This document shows, piece by piece, positions 53,106-63,992 of a DNA stretch of 64,000 bases (the first letter of the stretch is position 1; each line of letters starts with the position of its first letter). Under the pieces are notes generated by a model. That model was given only the letters and a program-made list of their open reading frames with translations, had not been told where the DNA came from and made no database searches. A program made the position numbers and the translations under genes. The stretch is from Eurosta solidaginis (Eukaryota; Arthropoda; Insecta; Diptera; Tephritidae): assembly GCF_040869045.1 (NCBI RefSeq), contig NC_090319.1:287405693-287469692 (forward strand). The letters run 5' to 3'.

Positions 53106-53844
53106 TTGAAAATGAGAACACATTCAACCGACCTAATATGAAGGAAATAATAAAATACTAGAAATGCTAATAATTACTAGTTTAATAGAATATACTTAAA
53201 GCTGTTGAGCTTAAAGTCAAAGTTGAGTGAAAGTTTCCCACCAGCCATTATAAATAGAATGCCCCTACAAGGACTCCCAATATTATCTGTTTCTTTCTTC
53301 CCTACCTTGAATCGTGAGATTAAAGAACTCATTTTGTTCTTTTGATTTTCCTACAGCGTGGATAATTGACGTATATTGGAAAGATTTTCCGTCATTCCTT
53401 GTCAAGTTTGGTTTCGAGGCAAACCAGTTTCGACGTTGTGCCATCATCAGTGTCAGTCTTCGTCCTGATCTGTTGCTGTCGCTTGTCTTGTATTTATAGT
53501 TTGTAGGTACATGGCCAGGTATTATCAAAATGGATGTTTGCGTATGTGCTGTGTGTTCATTCAAAACCGAGGTTGGTTTTTACTGATCGATTTGTGTGGC
53601 TGACTGAGGCAGGTAGATGTCAGTAATTCTAGTCGTTCTACCTTTTTTGTGTGCCTGTTGTTTTGGTGCTTTTATTGTGTTGTGGTTATTTGTTGTTGTG
53701 TTGTCTGTTATACCTGTGTGATTACTTTGTTTCTTGTAAACAAAACTAAAAATTCAAATATTGTGTTAGAAATTGTGATTGTTCTTTTATTATTCTACCG
53801 TCGAATGTTTCCTGTTTTCAGATTAAACAACCACCTGTAGGACT
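53106..53844. other. No supported gene
   Basis: Mixed sequence including TTTCGACGTTGTGCCATCAT and a T/G-rich stretch (TTGTTGTGTTGTCTG) near 53690. No recognisable domain. Confidence 0.45.
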
Positions 53845-54120
53845 TTGTGGGTAAGGGCTGCCAATGTCAGGGGTAAATTATTGAAGACAATGAGGAACAT
53901 TTTACAGTATTACCTGAGTGTCGTGATCACGTGGTGGAAGTCATGCGGATTAGCTTTAGCAAAAAGGAGCACGTTTTGTTTATACGGGGGTAGAATTAAG
54001 AGCACTTTTCCAATAGCTGGGGCTCTCTCTAAGGGTGGTATATTAGTTAAGCCGATTCTCTTCTTTGGCGTTCTCGCCTGGTGCAGAAGCAGTGCAGGAA
54101 TTGGTGATGTTTGAAATAAG
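53845..54120 (+). pseudogene. Decayed non-LTR reverse transcriptase piece
   Basis: A frame of 89 codons contains LSVVITWWKSCGLALAKRST and GGILVKPILFFGVLAWCRSS. Both fit the order seen after the catalytic box in R1/LOA/jockey-type reverse transcriptases (the WC..NGL.INP.KTE and IVKPILTYG..VW motifs), but heavily mutated, and the part between them is deleted. Low-similarity call by eye. Confidence 0.5.
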
Positions 54121-54277
54121 CGGAAACATTCGTGCAATACCTACACTGGCACAAAACGAAGTGCTGAATCTGTTCCCAATTTAAATCGTGGGCAAAATAT
54201 CCGCATCCCAGGCGACAATACTGCTTCGTTAGGTGGAATATATGTAAATAAGCTTGTGAATTACGGCCACTTCAGCA

Positions 54278-54413
54278 TTCGTTTTTCCTACAAATTGACG
54301 GGACGGGACCTACTTGTTTAATCCCGATTCCGAACGGCATCTGTAAAGCAGATGAGTTTTCACTGAGAAGCTTTTTATGACAGAAGTACACTCGGGGTGC
54401 TTGCCGAATGAAG
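54278..54413 (-). repeat. SINE body fragment
   Basis: Plus strand GACGGGACGGGACCTACTTG, CGGCATCTGTAAAGCAGATG, AGTTTTCACTGAGAAGCTTT and CACTCGGGGTGCTTGCCGAA. I recall this as the body of the tephritid tRNA SINE whose head is at 29096-29237. The head is missing here. It splits the decayed reverse transcriptase. Confidence 0.6.
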
Positions 54414-54424
54414 TGGGTAATTAA

Positions 54425-54760
54425 TATGGAACGGTAGTCTGGTGAACCTGTTCGCGGTTGGATTCAGGCTGGATAGGAGAGTTCTATTCATGGTTATGAA
54501 TATGGGCCACGACCCAATTGGAGTCCACGCGGTGTGCATTAATATACAAGACAGCCACAGCTGTGTCTGTAGGGAGAACGACGACGTGAAATCATCCATC
54601 AGCTGTCCAGCCTTTGTGAGGACGAGGCGTAAAATATTGTTCAAGTATCCAGGGGTCATAATGGACAGCAGCTTCTAAATAAGGCTGAGTTGTAAACTTG
54701 AGTCTTCATTGGCTAACCAGATCGCGTCAAAGTCACCTATGTTATCAAAAACCCTTCATG
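54425..54760 (+). pseudogene. Decayed non-LTR fragment
   Basis: RRKILFKYPGVIMDSSF resembles the KYLGVIIDSxL motif of jockey-superfamily reverse transcriptases, followed after a stop by KLESSLANQIASK. Weak, but its position beside 53845-54120 supports it. Confidence 0.4.
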
Positions 54761-55585
54761 TAAGCTTGTACTTGATTTCAGTTCAATGCACTGTCATTTT
54801 GCTGCCCTTATTACGAAACTCTATTAAAGTTATCGCACTCCATACGTTTATTTATGCTTTACTTAATAACTTTAGTTAAGTTATGTCAGCGAAATGCTCC
54901 ACACGAATAGCTCATGCCAAAGTTTTAGAATCTTCTTTACTCAAATATACTCAACTATATTTATAACCCCGCTTAGTCTAGCATACCAAGATTAATTTAT
55001 TGTCATATAGTGGCATATTTACGATCTCACTTGAATCGCTACTTAAATATATGAAGTTCTTAAGCCAAATAAATCATATGTTTCTTTATCTTGAAATAAT
55101 GCGTTCTAAAATTCAATTAAAAGACCCATTAGATAAAATATTTTGCAAAATAGTTTATGATTCATATAGTAATATAGAACTCGTGAAACGCTAATGTTTT
55201 TAGAAGGTCGTGAACTCTGAGTAAGGAGAGCAACTCGTATTAGAAATGCAATAAACAGCCGATATCGAATAATGGGTCACGGCAAGAAAAGAGGGTACCT
55301 CGATATTAACTGCTTGCGAACTTCTTGACTCATTTGTCGGCACCTCTTCAGCAGGAGTTTCAGTTGCAAGCGGGCATCTGAGGTTCACTTATTGTACCTA
55401 GGTTCTTCGGACTATTACAGGAGAAGATACTGTTGACCGCATTAATGAATGATACGGCGTGGATAAGGAATCCATTCTTGATAAACTAGAAAAAACATAC
55501 GACGACTGCCCTCCTTGCAATGAAGACTTTAACGCAAGGGTGGAAATGGAAGTAGTATCTGGTGGTAAAGTAAAGTGATAGAAAG
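54761..55585. other. No supported gene
   Basis: Short frames only; no repeat match within the window. Confidence 0.45.
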
Positions 55586-55885
55586 TAACAAAAGGCCGAT
55601 GAGTTGGCTAAGGATGGTGCAGCACTCGCTGAATCGAAGGTAGATGTGCCAATCCATTTGGGAGAAATCAAATGGAAAGAGGAGGTGCATATGATCCATC
55701 ATGCAGAAAAGGCGTGGGCAGCAGCGCGGGTGTCAAATCTTACAATATTAAACTCACAAAATGGCTCATATCTCTGTAGAGACAAGACTTAACGCTCATG
55801 ATAGGCACACTAACTGGACACTGCCTTCTAGCGTCACATACTTACAAGTTAGACCTCGTCAGTAACATCTGAAGTGCGAGATGCA
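55586..55885 (+). pseudogene. Non-LTR RNase H end fragment
   Basis: One frame reads KADELAKDGAALAESKVDVP (end of an RNase H domain, NxxADELA motif), then KWKEEVHMIHHAEKAW. After a stop it continues LMIGTLTGHCLLASHTYKLD, the TGHC..HxxR/K motif that follows RNase H in jockey-superfamily retrotransposons. One or two lesions separate these. It may belong to the same old element as 53845-54760. Confidence 0.65.
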
Positions 55886-56270
55886 GAAAACTTCTAGTGA
55901 TTATCAAATGGATGGAGATATTCTATAAAATAAGTGCTGTCACCTAATTGGTGTTCTACCGTTAGGGCTTCAAATAACTTCTGGCTACAAAATGGACACA
56001 TTTATTGTTCTAACCATAGCAGATTATGAAATAAAAGCCTCTCTCTTGAAATATTTAAACATTGACTCAAAACTTACTTTAAGGAGCACTAAAGGGCGAT
56101 GAGAGAGAAGGTATCTAGAGTTAGATAGAGCAGTTTATCGGACGGTGTCCGACGACGCGATCCTAGTTTTATCACAAAAAGTCCAAGTCGATTTTCTGTC
56201 ATGTGAAATGGCAAGTCAATTTTCTGTTATGTGAAATGGCCAATCTGTATGTCAGTGGAATTGGCCGACC
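55886..56270. other. No supported gene
   Basis: Contains a short direct repeat (GTCAATTTTCTGTTATGTGA and GTCGATTTTCTGTCATGTGA, near 56186 and 56213). No domain. Confidence 0.4.
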
Positions 56271-56550
56271 ATCTGAAGATGCTAAGAAAAACACAAACTC
56301 ATTGGGCCGCTTGAGGGCACTGCGCTGCCCCAACGTCCAAGAAAAAGGAAACTTTTTGCTGACCGGCCACTACAACCAAACCTTACCTGGCGCTTAAATC
56401 GGAACATTCAACTTCTACGATAAGACATCCCCCAAAGGGTTGAGATTGATTGACTACGTCCGTAGCAAAATATGGTCATCTGCAGTACCAAGATCCCGCA
56501 AAAGAAACCGGCGTGAGTACCAAGTAATCTTGAAGCTGGATGTGTAAAGA
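56271..56550 (+). pseudogene. Possible non-LTR endonuclease remnant
   Basis: The segment IGTFNFYDKTSPKGLRLIDY resembles the GxFxxxDxTSxNGxRLIDF stretch of apurinic-type endonucleases in non-LTR elements; nearby LRALRCPNVQ resembles the RxFRGPN motif of the same domain. The order is scrambled and stops intervene, so confidence is low. Confidence 0.4.
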
Positions 56551-56924
56551 TGTAGGTCGAGAAAACTAATGTTTTTTAAATTAACTAGAGCTCGCCCAGC
56601 GGCTCAAATTAAACAACATCAGATTTAAATTTACCAAAAACAAATACTTTCGAGCTTTTTTAAAAAAGCTTATTGTTTTATTATCGGCTTGTTTCGCCGA
56701 GTAATCGACAGCTTATTAGTTGCTCCTTGTGTTGACGGGACACGCTTATTACAGATTGGTAACACTCCGATAAAAAGTAATTACTTTTTCATAACTAATC
56801 GATAACATTTCGATAGCCCATCGATAACAAATTGATTACCTTCGTTAACATATCGATAGTTTTCAATAAACAATTGCTTTTCGCCAATAAAGCGAGCAAT
56901 TTAAACAACAAACCGATATCTCTT

Positions 56925-57265
56925 ATCTTTTGTTGCTGTTATTGTAGTGACAAGGACACTCCCAGAAGGTTTTGGGAATTGTTATCGATGTTGATGGTCC
57001 TCTGCCGAAGCTATATCCGGTAAGTTCCGGTAACAAGCACCATTAAGGTACAAGCCCGACCATCTCGATTAAACGTCCACATCGAGCACTGTAGGCCATT
57101 CCGGCCCCACCTCCTAGTTCCATGAGGAGCTTGTGATCGCCAAAGCCTCGCGTGCTAAATATGTGTATGATACATGCATATTTGTAACAGTATTCTCCTC
57201 GCGTAGGTGACATTGACAACTGGATTGCGGAAGCTATGAATTGCTCTTATAAACCCATTAAATCC
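56925..57265. repeat. Non-LTR 3' region remnant (probable)
   Basis: GTTGCTGTTATTGTAGTGAC, AAGGTTTTGGGAATTGTTAT, AGCACCATTAAGGTACAAGC, CACCTCCTAGTTCCATGAGG and GACATTGACAACTGG together resemble the 3' untranslated region of a non-LTR element I recall from fruit flies, where it ends in a TTG repeat. No second copy lies in this window to confirm it. Confidence 0.45.
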
Positions 57266-58030
57266 ATTTCTTTCTTTTCCCTTCATATCTTTTCTTTTCC
57301 ATGCTCCATTTTCTGTCTAATTACCCTCATATCAATTCTATCACGTGCATTGTTTCCACGTTACGCTACACTGTACTGACTAAACTCACGTATACTTTCT
57401 GTATTCCCCTATATAAACAGGATATCAATCCCACACATTACGCTTACGCTTACCTTACGCTTCCATTCAGAACTCCCCATGCTGTGAACGAAGATGTTAC
57501 CACAATAAAACTTCAAGCTACTTGGCTACCTGCACATTCTTTATCCTTGATTTGCGCACTGTACGAGATGCAAACATCTACTAGGACAATAGCTTGGGGT
57601 AGCCAATATACGAAGACTCCCCTGTGCAACAAATTTAGTGTATGCAATGAATATAGAAAATTTTCCCTCGAGAAGCTGCTCTGATGAAGACAGCTAAGGA
57701 TTACTTGACTCGACTCTCATAGCTGAACAAGGCTCTATCTCAGATTTTGTTTCATAAATGTCCCATTTAAATTCAATTTAATAATTAATTTAAGAAAATG
57801 TTTCTATGGTCAATTTTTCTTGTTATGCGAAAATGTTTGTTTGAGTGTAACGACCTTTCACTTTCTGTTTTTGTAGAGTAGTTTTTTTTTGCAAGTATTT
57901 TCCGGGCTAAAGCTATCACAGAACCCGTCAAACAAAAGAATGTGAGAAATTAGTTGTGGAATACGATGACATATTTTTAATTATCATTTTCTATATCTAA
58001 GTGAGTGATGCATAGAATTCTTCCCATATT
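57266..58030. other. Upstream region of the 58144 gene, no other gene seen
   Basis: A 127-codon frame at 57301-57684 (+) is low in complexity, rich in Thr/Tyr/Leu and has no domain. TTACGCTTACGC repeats near 57440. I do not call it a gene. Confidence 0.45.
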
Positions 58031-58033
58031 TCC

Positions 58034-58041
58034 TATAAATA
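58034..58041 (+). promoter_or_regulatory. TATA box of the two-exon gene
   Basis: TATAAATA lies 110 bp before the proposed start codon, which would give a transcript start near 58065 and an ~80-nt leader. An ATG at 58051 falls too close to the TATA box to be in the mRNA. Confidence 0.5.
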
Positions 58042-58143
58042 CAAGAAAACATGCAGATAAACCCAGTTTTCAAAATAACGCTCCAGCTTTCACATTGCAC
58101 ACATCGACGAGAAAATTGGTACCGATATTTCAGAAATAAAATT

Positions 58144-58999
58144 ATGCTTGAAGCAAAACCTTTTAAATTTTTAATTTTGTACTCATTGCTATGGTTGCTC
58201 GTTAAAGCGGTAAGAAATCTTAATAGTACAGAGATATAAAGCATATTTCGCAGTTAATAAAAAAATATCGTCACCCTCTTGCCAGAAGCATGAATTAATT
58301 TTTAAGTTTAATGTTTTAGAAAAATCCAAGCATTTTTTCGCACTCATCTTAAAGACTGAAAAATTGTGGTTTCGGAAATTTAATAAAATATAAAACATTC
58401 AATAGTGAGCTCAGTGAACCCTTCTATTCAAAATCCAGAAAAATGCACATGCATGCTTTTGCCAAGTGGGCGACGATGTGCACTTATAACTTGAGAGAAA
58501 CACTTATATATATATATTTTTTTTTATACTCCAAAAGGATATAAGTGCAGATTTTGATGCCATTCGTAAAGCAAATCCATTATTAGCGTGGCCAACAACT
58601 AATGACGAAAAAGAATTCAATAATGAAAGATGCAAATTAGAATCACACGATCTAGACGACGATGAAAAAAAGATATTTGCTATGAAGGAATTCGAATCAT
58701 ACTTAGATCGTAGAATGTTTCTTAAGGATCAAATTTATAAATTAATGTCATCAATTGAGTCGAAGTATATAGCAACTCTGTTACAAATGGCTTTAAAAGA
58801 GGAAAATGAAATGAAACAAGTTATGGTGGAAAGAGTTTTGCAATTGCTCATAAATCAATCCGTTGAATACCAGAATGTTGAAGATCAGGAGAAAATGAAG
58901 TCAAGTAATTTCTTGGACATTTTCTGGAAATACTTGAAACTAATGAAACTCAAGATGGAATACAATGGGCACTTTAAGTTTCGATATAGCAGGCCTTAG
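58144..58999 (+). CDS. Predicted two-exon gene for a small secreted protein
   Basis: Join of 58144-58209 and 58538-58999. Exon 1 (22 codons) encodes MLEAKPFKFLILYSLLWLLV and KA, a signal peptide: a basic start, then a hydrophobic core, with Val at -3 and Ala at -1 before the likely cleavage point. The donor GTAAGA follows in phase 0. The intron is 328 bp and ends TTTTTTTTATACTCCAAAAG. Exon 2, also phase 0, is open for 153 codons to TAG at 58997-58999: DISADFDAIRKANPLLAWPT, then a Lys/Glu-rich helical stretch (YLDRRMFLKDQIYKLMSSIE, ALKEENEMKQVMVERVLQLL) and a basic end. Total about 175 residues, one cysteine. I do not recognise the family. An AAG acceptor is less common than CAG; the CAG 13 bp on would break the frame. 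Without transcript data this remains a prediction. Confidence 0.6.
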
Positions 59000-59074
59000 A
59001 AGCTTGAGTTAATTGCTAATGAGTTATTTATTTCAATACCATTCCCATATCTAGTATCATAGATAAAAAACAGT

Positions 59075-59080
59075 AATAAA
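59075..59080 (+). terminator. Polyadenylation signal of the two-exon gene
   Basis: AATAAA 76 bp after the stop codon, followed by GTGGTATTTTTCG, a reasonable GU/U-rich downstream element. Confidence 0.5.
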
Positions 59081-59465
59081 GTGGTATTTTTCGTAGTCGA
59101 TTACCTCGTTCGAGTACTTTCTAAGATATCGAGTAAGTGGGCAATAGGATTGAGGTATCGTTTACTCAAGTCAAATAACGCTTCCTGTATTTTGCTAGTT
59201 TTTCTCTGACAATTCATAATTCATAAATAAGCTTCCGGAAAAAAGGGAATATTTTGGGAATTTTAGAAAAACCACCAATAGTTCTGTTTATTGAGCTGCT
59301 CTAGCTTACGCTAGGTTGAACTATTTCAAATAATTGTGTTTAATGACAAACTCTGAGTTGTTCTACTCTTTGTTTTATGGGTCTGCTCAAAACTGAACTA
59401 GAGCAATATAGATCACAAATTTCTGCACCAGCTTTTATATTAGAGCAAAGAACCATGATGAACTG
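59081..59465. other. No supported gene
   Basis: Intergenic; ATAATTCATAAT near 59215 is a short local repeat. Confidence 0.45.
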
Positions 59466-59841
59466 AATATTCAGGTTTTCTCATCCCGTTGACGTTTTTT
59501 CTTATTCTGACAAGTTCGGCATGCATAATTTAGAGGGTTGTCTATCATACAGAACTGCCTTTGAGTTCTACTACGATCGTAGTAAATTTTACTATACACT
59601 TAGAAATATTATAACTATATAAGCCGTTACTGGAATTGTTTAGCCAAAAAGATTAATGTAACTTTGTATTCCCTAACAGAATATAGACAAAATTTTGCAG
59701 AAAACTAATTTATTTGAAGAATTTGTACCAAAAATTAAGCAATCCAAATTTTATACTTTTGAAATACACGTAAATACTGGCATTTAGAACTGCCGAAAAA
59801 GTAAGGTTATGTTGTTGACATCACCTTTATTATTACATCAT
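59466..59841 (+). repeat. Dispersed repeat C, copy 2
   Basis: Same order and orientation as 16241-16605, about 85 percent alike by eye, with small indels (for example AATTAAGCAATCCAAATTT near 59735 is extra). Confidence 0.8.
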
Positions 59842-60203
59842 GCAAAGAACAAACTCTCAGTTGTCAAAATTCAAATTGCCATTTACAAATTCAAAATTAA
59901 AGTAGTTCAAATAAAAGTAAATTGAACAGAAAGTTTAAAAGTAAGAAATTAATAAAGGGCATTTATTTCGTAATTTCGCACAAATTTTAGCCAAATCTAG
60001 CATTGAAATTACGTAACGGTTGTTCTAAAACTTTTTCTGAAAAGTGTTTCATGAGATGCTTGCTCTGACTAACTCCAGCCTATTCTGTTGGTTTTTGACA
60101 GCTACTCTAACATAGTCTGCTCTAAACTGCTCTAAAAAGTCAATCCAAAAGTCACCTGATATAATTTCTGCCTCTTCTTCCAAATTTGGCGTATCGTAAG
60201 TAT

Positions 60204-60433
60204 TTGGGCCCATATCGTGTTATACGATCACGAATCCAAAACCAATTTCACTAAAACGATAAATATGAATCTGTCAAGATTTTTTTTTTAATTTTAACAT
60301 ATGTATTATGGATCCAATAAGTACTTGTAGCCACTATTTTAGGTATTACCTCATTCCCAATCACCATTTCAGTGCTATTGCGGTTTGAATAATTGAATTC
60401 GCTCACGGGTCGTAGAACCCAATACGGGCCCTG
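60204..60433. mobile_element. Small inverted-repeat element (GGGCCC-type MITE)
   Basis: Left GGGCCCATATCGTGTTATAC and right (inverted) GGGCCCGTATTGGGTTCTAC continue to pair imperfectly over about 30 bp. Size about 230 bp. No clean duplication is visible. The end recurs at 17650-17680. Confidence 0.6.
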
Positions 60434-60667
60434 GTCGATAGTAGATTAATCAACACTGAATTCGCACTGATTAGGTTCAATCAGTTCGTTGGCTTTGGTA
60501 TTCGGTCTTTCTCGTAAATACAAATACACTTTACTAAAACTTAATTTTACAATCACCAAATGATTTTATGAAAGGGAAACTCATGAACGCTCGCCAAACT
60601 TATTTTAAAAATCGTTTAATTTGCGAGGTTTTCATCGCCATAAGGCAATTATGTGTTTAAGAGAGTT

Positions 60668-60960
60668 GCCGTAAACTTACTTTATTGGCGCTTAATCCTT
60701 TAAACGGTTATGGCCGTCGAACAAGGCGCACCAGTCGCTTCTTCTCTCTTCCAACTGGCGCCAATTGGTCACACCAATGGAGTTTAAATCGTTTTCCACC
60801 TGGTCCTTCCAGTGGAGTGGGGCCGCCCTCTTCCTCTGCTTCCAAAGGCGGGCTCTGCTAAAAACACTTTGTTAGCCGGAGCGTTATCTTTCATTCTGCG
60901 TAAAGCTCGTACAGCGCATCGTTAAATCTTCTTCGGTACTCGTCGGTTGCCGTACTAAGT
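60668..60960 (-). pseudogene. Non-LTR ORF2 C-terminal fragment
   Basis: Minus strand encodes YRRRFNDALYELYAE, a break, then LWKQRKRAAPLHWKDQVEND and NSIGVTNWRQLEERRSDWCA, ending GHNRLKD and a stop. This is the tail of the ORF2 of a widespread fly non-LTR family (RTE/CR1-like by memory), following its reverse transcriptase. An internal deletion near 60890 removes the segment between the two parts. The element's 3' end would lie near 60668. Confidence 0.7.
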
Positions 60961-63590
60961 AACAGATATATGGGTACAGGTATTGAGAACAAGGTGTTAT
61001 CGGAACTAGGTGGAACAGGTAATTGGTAATCCCCGTTATTCTAAAAGAACAAATCAAATAAAATGATCTAAAGTCGACTAAAATAACTAATATTAAAATC
61101 ATAAAAAATTAAATCTTCGCCCTCCGAACAATCAAAGCTTATAAAGATGGTATTGCGCAGCTGAGGCGAACTGTTGAAGCATCTGTTTGATATGACCCTT
61201 TGCTTTTGAAATTGTGGTTGGTTATAACTGATGAATCAAAAAGCCCCCAAACTGCAAGTTCTGATAATTTTATTTGTAGCAATAAATATTGATTGGCTAA
61301 GGTATTTCTACAATATCATATGAATTACATTCTTTGCACATGTTCCGCTACCAAAGTACAGTACAGAATTTTCAAGTGGCATGCATTCAGCACTTCTGAA
61401 GGCCGCAATGCCTTCATGCAAAAACAATATTAGTGGCCTGGTAAGGGACGTTAAGATGCCCAAACTCTGATGAGATCTTGAGGAAGTCCAAACTCCGAAC
61501 ACGAATGGCAACAGACAGGATCAAAAGTTATAAAGCAACAGAAAGTGTTGGACAAGCTGCAGATATGAAGAGCTTGTAAGAAGTTTGCATAATGAGAAGT
61601 GCCGTGTTGTTGAGTGCAGTGTTCTTACATGCAAGCCACCGCGTGCCGAAGAATTCAACCTAAGACCTAAGTCTTAATAGCAAATTGCTTGCCGCTTGAT
61701 TATGGTAGACGAAGACTTGGTCAGCGACAGCGCCGTGAAGTGAAAAAAACGAGAGAAATTAAGTAAATAACGGTTTATTTTTAAATTTGGCTCATATATG
61801 GAGGTGCTAGGGTACTTAGAGGATTTTTATTTTCCTGACACATCCTCTGCAACTTTTTTTATCACTTATATGTCTTATTTGACTGATCAGCTGAACCTAG
61901 ATGTTTCGTTTCTGAATTACACAGATTGCTGCATGCCATTCAAATATTTGTGTTTCATATCCCTAGACTTAGAAGAATGTTGAATGAAGTCCGAATATAA
62001 CTGGGAGTAAACTATGGTAGCCAAGGTATTTTTGACTCAATAGCCAGTTATGAAGCAAATCCTCACTCGATGAACAAAGGGCACTTAAAAGTTTCTTATC
62101 ATACTAGTCTTAATTTATCTTTCGGATAAAGATGATTTGAAATCCTGATGGATGACCCTTATGACAATACCGCGAATAGATGAAAGTTTGAGGAAGAGTA
62201 GTATTTTGCTTAATTGTTGAAAGCTATCAGGAGCAGAAGGTGATCCTATCTACATCCATACGTCTGTGCAAGCAGATTGAAAGGGATACTCCTACTGAGT
62301 AGGACAAAATTGCTAGAGGAGGACTTCGGATCCGTTTCTGTTTCCAGTACGCTACAATTATCACTTAGAACGGATTGATTTGGAAATGGTTAATGACAGA
62401 AATCGGTAATTGCGTAAATACTAAATACAAAAAATTAGCACCTTATATAAGGCTTAGATATAGCATTTGATAAAAAGCCAAAGACATACAATATCGATAT
62501 CTTCAGAAGAACACTCAGAGAGACCTTGATATGTACAATAGAGCGTAATACAAAATATTTTAAAATGTTACAACCCAAGTTTTGCAATATACTTATAAAG
62601 ATTGCAAAAATGATGCACTATTTTCTTAAATTTATTGAAAATGTGGTCCCTATCAAAAATTGTGTACGTTTCGAATTTTACGTTTGGTAGCTGTTAACAA
62701 TATAATACTTCAAAAAATTGATGATCAAATATAGAGTTTATTGGAAACAGCGGTGCTTGCGGGGAAAACAATGTTTCCCAGTTTCGCATAACTCCAGGGT
62801 AAGTCTTCAGTGCAGTGGAGAACATGTTTAAATTTTATCTCCGTCCGTCATGATACGATCTAATTCACATATCACCAGATCTCAAGGGTGCTAAAAGAAA
62901 TATCGATCATGGTTATGCTAACTAGTCTGCTCACCAGAAAAAGCGTAGTGATAAATTAGCGCATACTGTACTTCCAAAAGAGATCGTTTTTGCGGCGATA
63001 CGCTAAGTTATTTTGTTTAATTTATATTGGTCTCCATTCGAAATAAAAAAATTGTGCAAGAACTTGTCTAGTTTTGAAGCTTATCCTAAAAGGAGCTTGG
63101 ACCTTTTTTTGTATTATTGATCCCTCTAGCTTGAACTGGTCGGACAATAAAGACCTCACATAGGCTGCATGTTTTCATAGTAATTGATCGTTCTAAATAG
63201 CACCGAAATTGTTTTTATTATACATGAGGTTTTTTTGAGATTCTATTTGAAAATTGTTATGCTATTACTTTGGTTTTGAGCTTCAAATTTACAAAAAGGG
63301 GAAAGGGTCACTGCTTACTTTTCCAAATTGCTACGTCTTCTATCGATACGCACCAAATACGAAATATAATTGGTCTAGGGCGAACACACTTCATTTAAAC
63401 ATACTTATCCAAATAGGAGAGGATTGCACTCTTCACTTTTTTTTGTTAAATTTCGATTCGTTTGACCGATAGGAGGAGAAGAAGGAAGTCACTGTCAATA
63501 CACTTTAGGTTATAATGTTTAAAAATTATTACTAACTATTCGCTGTGGCGTGGGACCCTTTCCCGTTCGAAGAAGAACGTAGCCAGATAG
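60961..63590. other. 2.6 kb without a supported feature
   Basis: Frames up to about 72 codons only. None shows a domain, and none has convincing splice sites joining it to another. No repeat seen elsewhere in the window occurs here. Might hold introns or regulatory DNA of flanking genes outside the window. Confidence 0.45.
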
Positions 63591-63596
63591 ATAATC

Positions 63597-63992
63597 TGTC
63601 ATGGACATCTAGGCATACATGTACATGTATGTACATGTACACATTAAAGCTAGCAACACTTATGTACAAGGCAACGAAGAGTGGTCTGACACACACACAC
63701 ATGTAGTCATCAGCCGGAGTTCTTACTCACACATACAGACGCATATAACTAAATTACCAAGCAGGAGATACAACAGTTCTAGAAGGTGAAACGTCTTTGG
63801 AGAAATATGCGGACGAGGCAACAGAGAGTATTAAAGCAGCGCAAGCTGAGAAATAACTAATCAGTTTGATTTAAACACGCTATTGGTTGTGAAGTAATAC
63901 TGAACATTGGAGTGATCAATTCAACAGTTTAGCGATTCGGACGTTAGTAGAAGGTGTATAAATAACCAGGATTTCACTAAATTCGTTACGAT
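63597..63992 (+). repeat. Gypsy LTR at the window edge
   Basis: The right end TCAACAGTTTAGCGATTCGG, then GTTAGTAGAAGGTGTATAAA and ACTAAATTCGTTACGA, is the inverse of the start of the LTR at 33299 (TGTAACGAATTTAC, CAACCTTCTGCTAAG, AAACTGTTGAATAAA) with divergence. Its left boundary is uncertain. It could be a solo LTR or the first LTR of an element continuing beyond 64000. Confidence 0.6.

Noticed and set aside
57301..57684. 127-codon plus-strand frame upstream of the two-exon gene
   Set aside because: Low-complexity, no domain, no splice partner found. Could be a noncoding transcript but nothing supports that.
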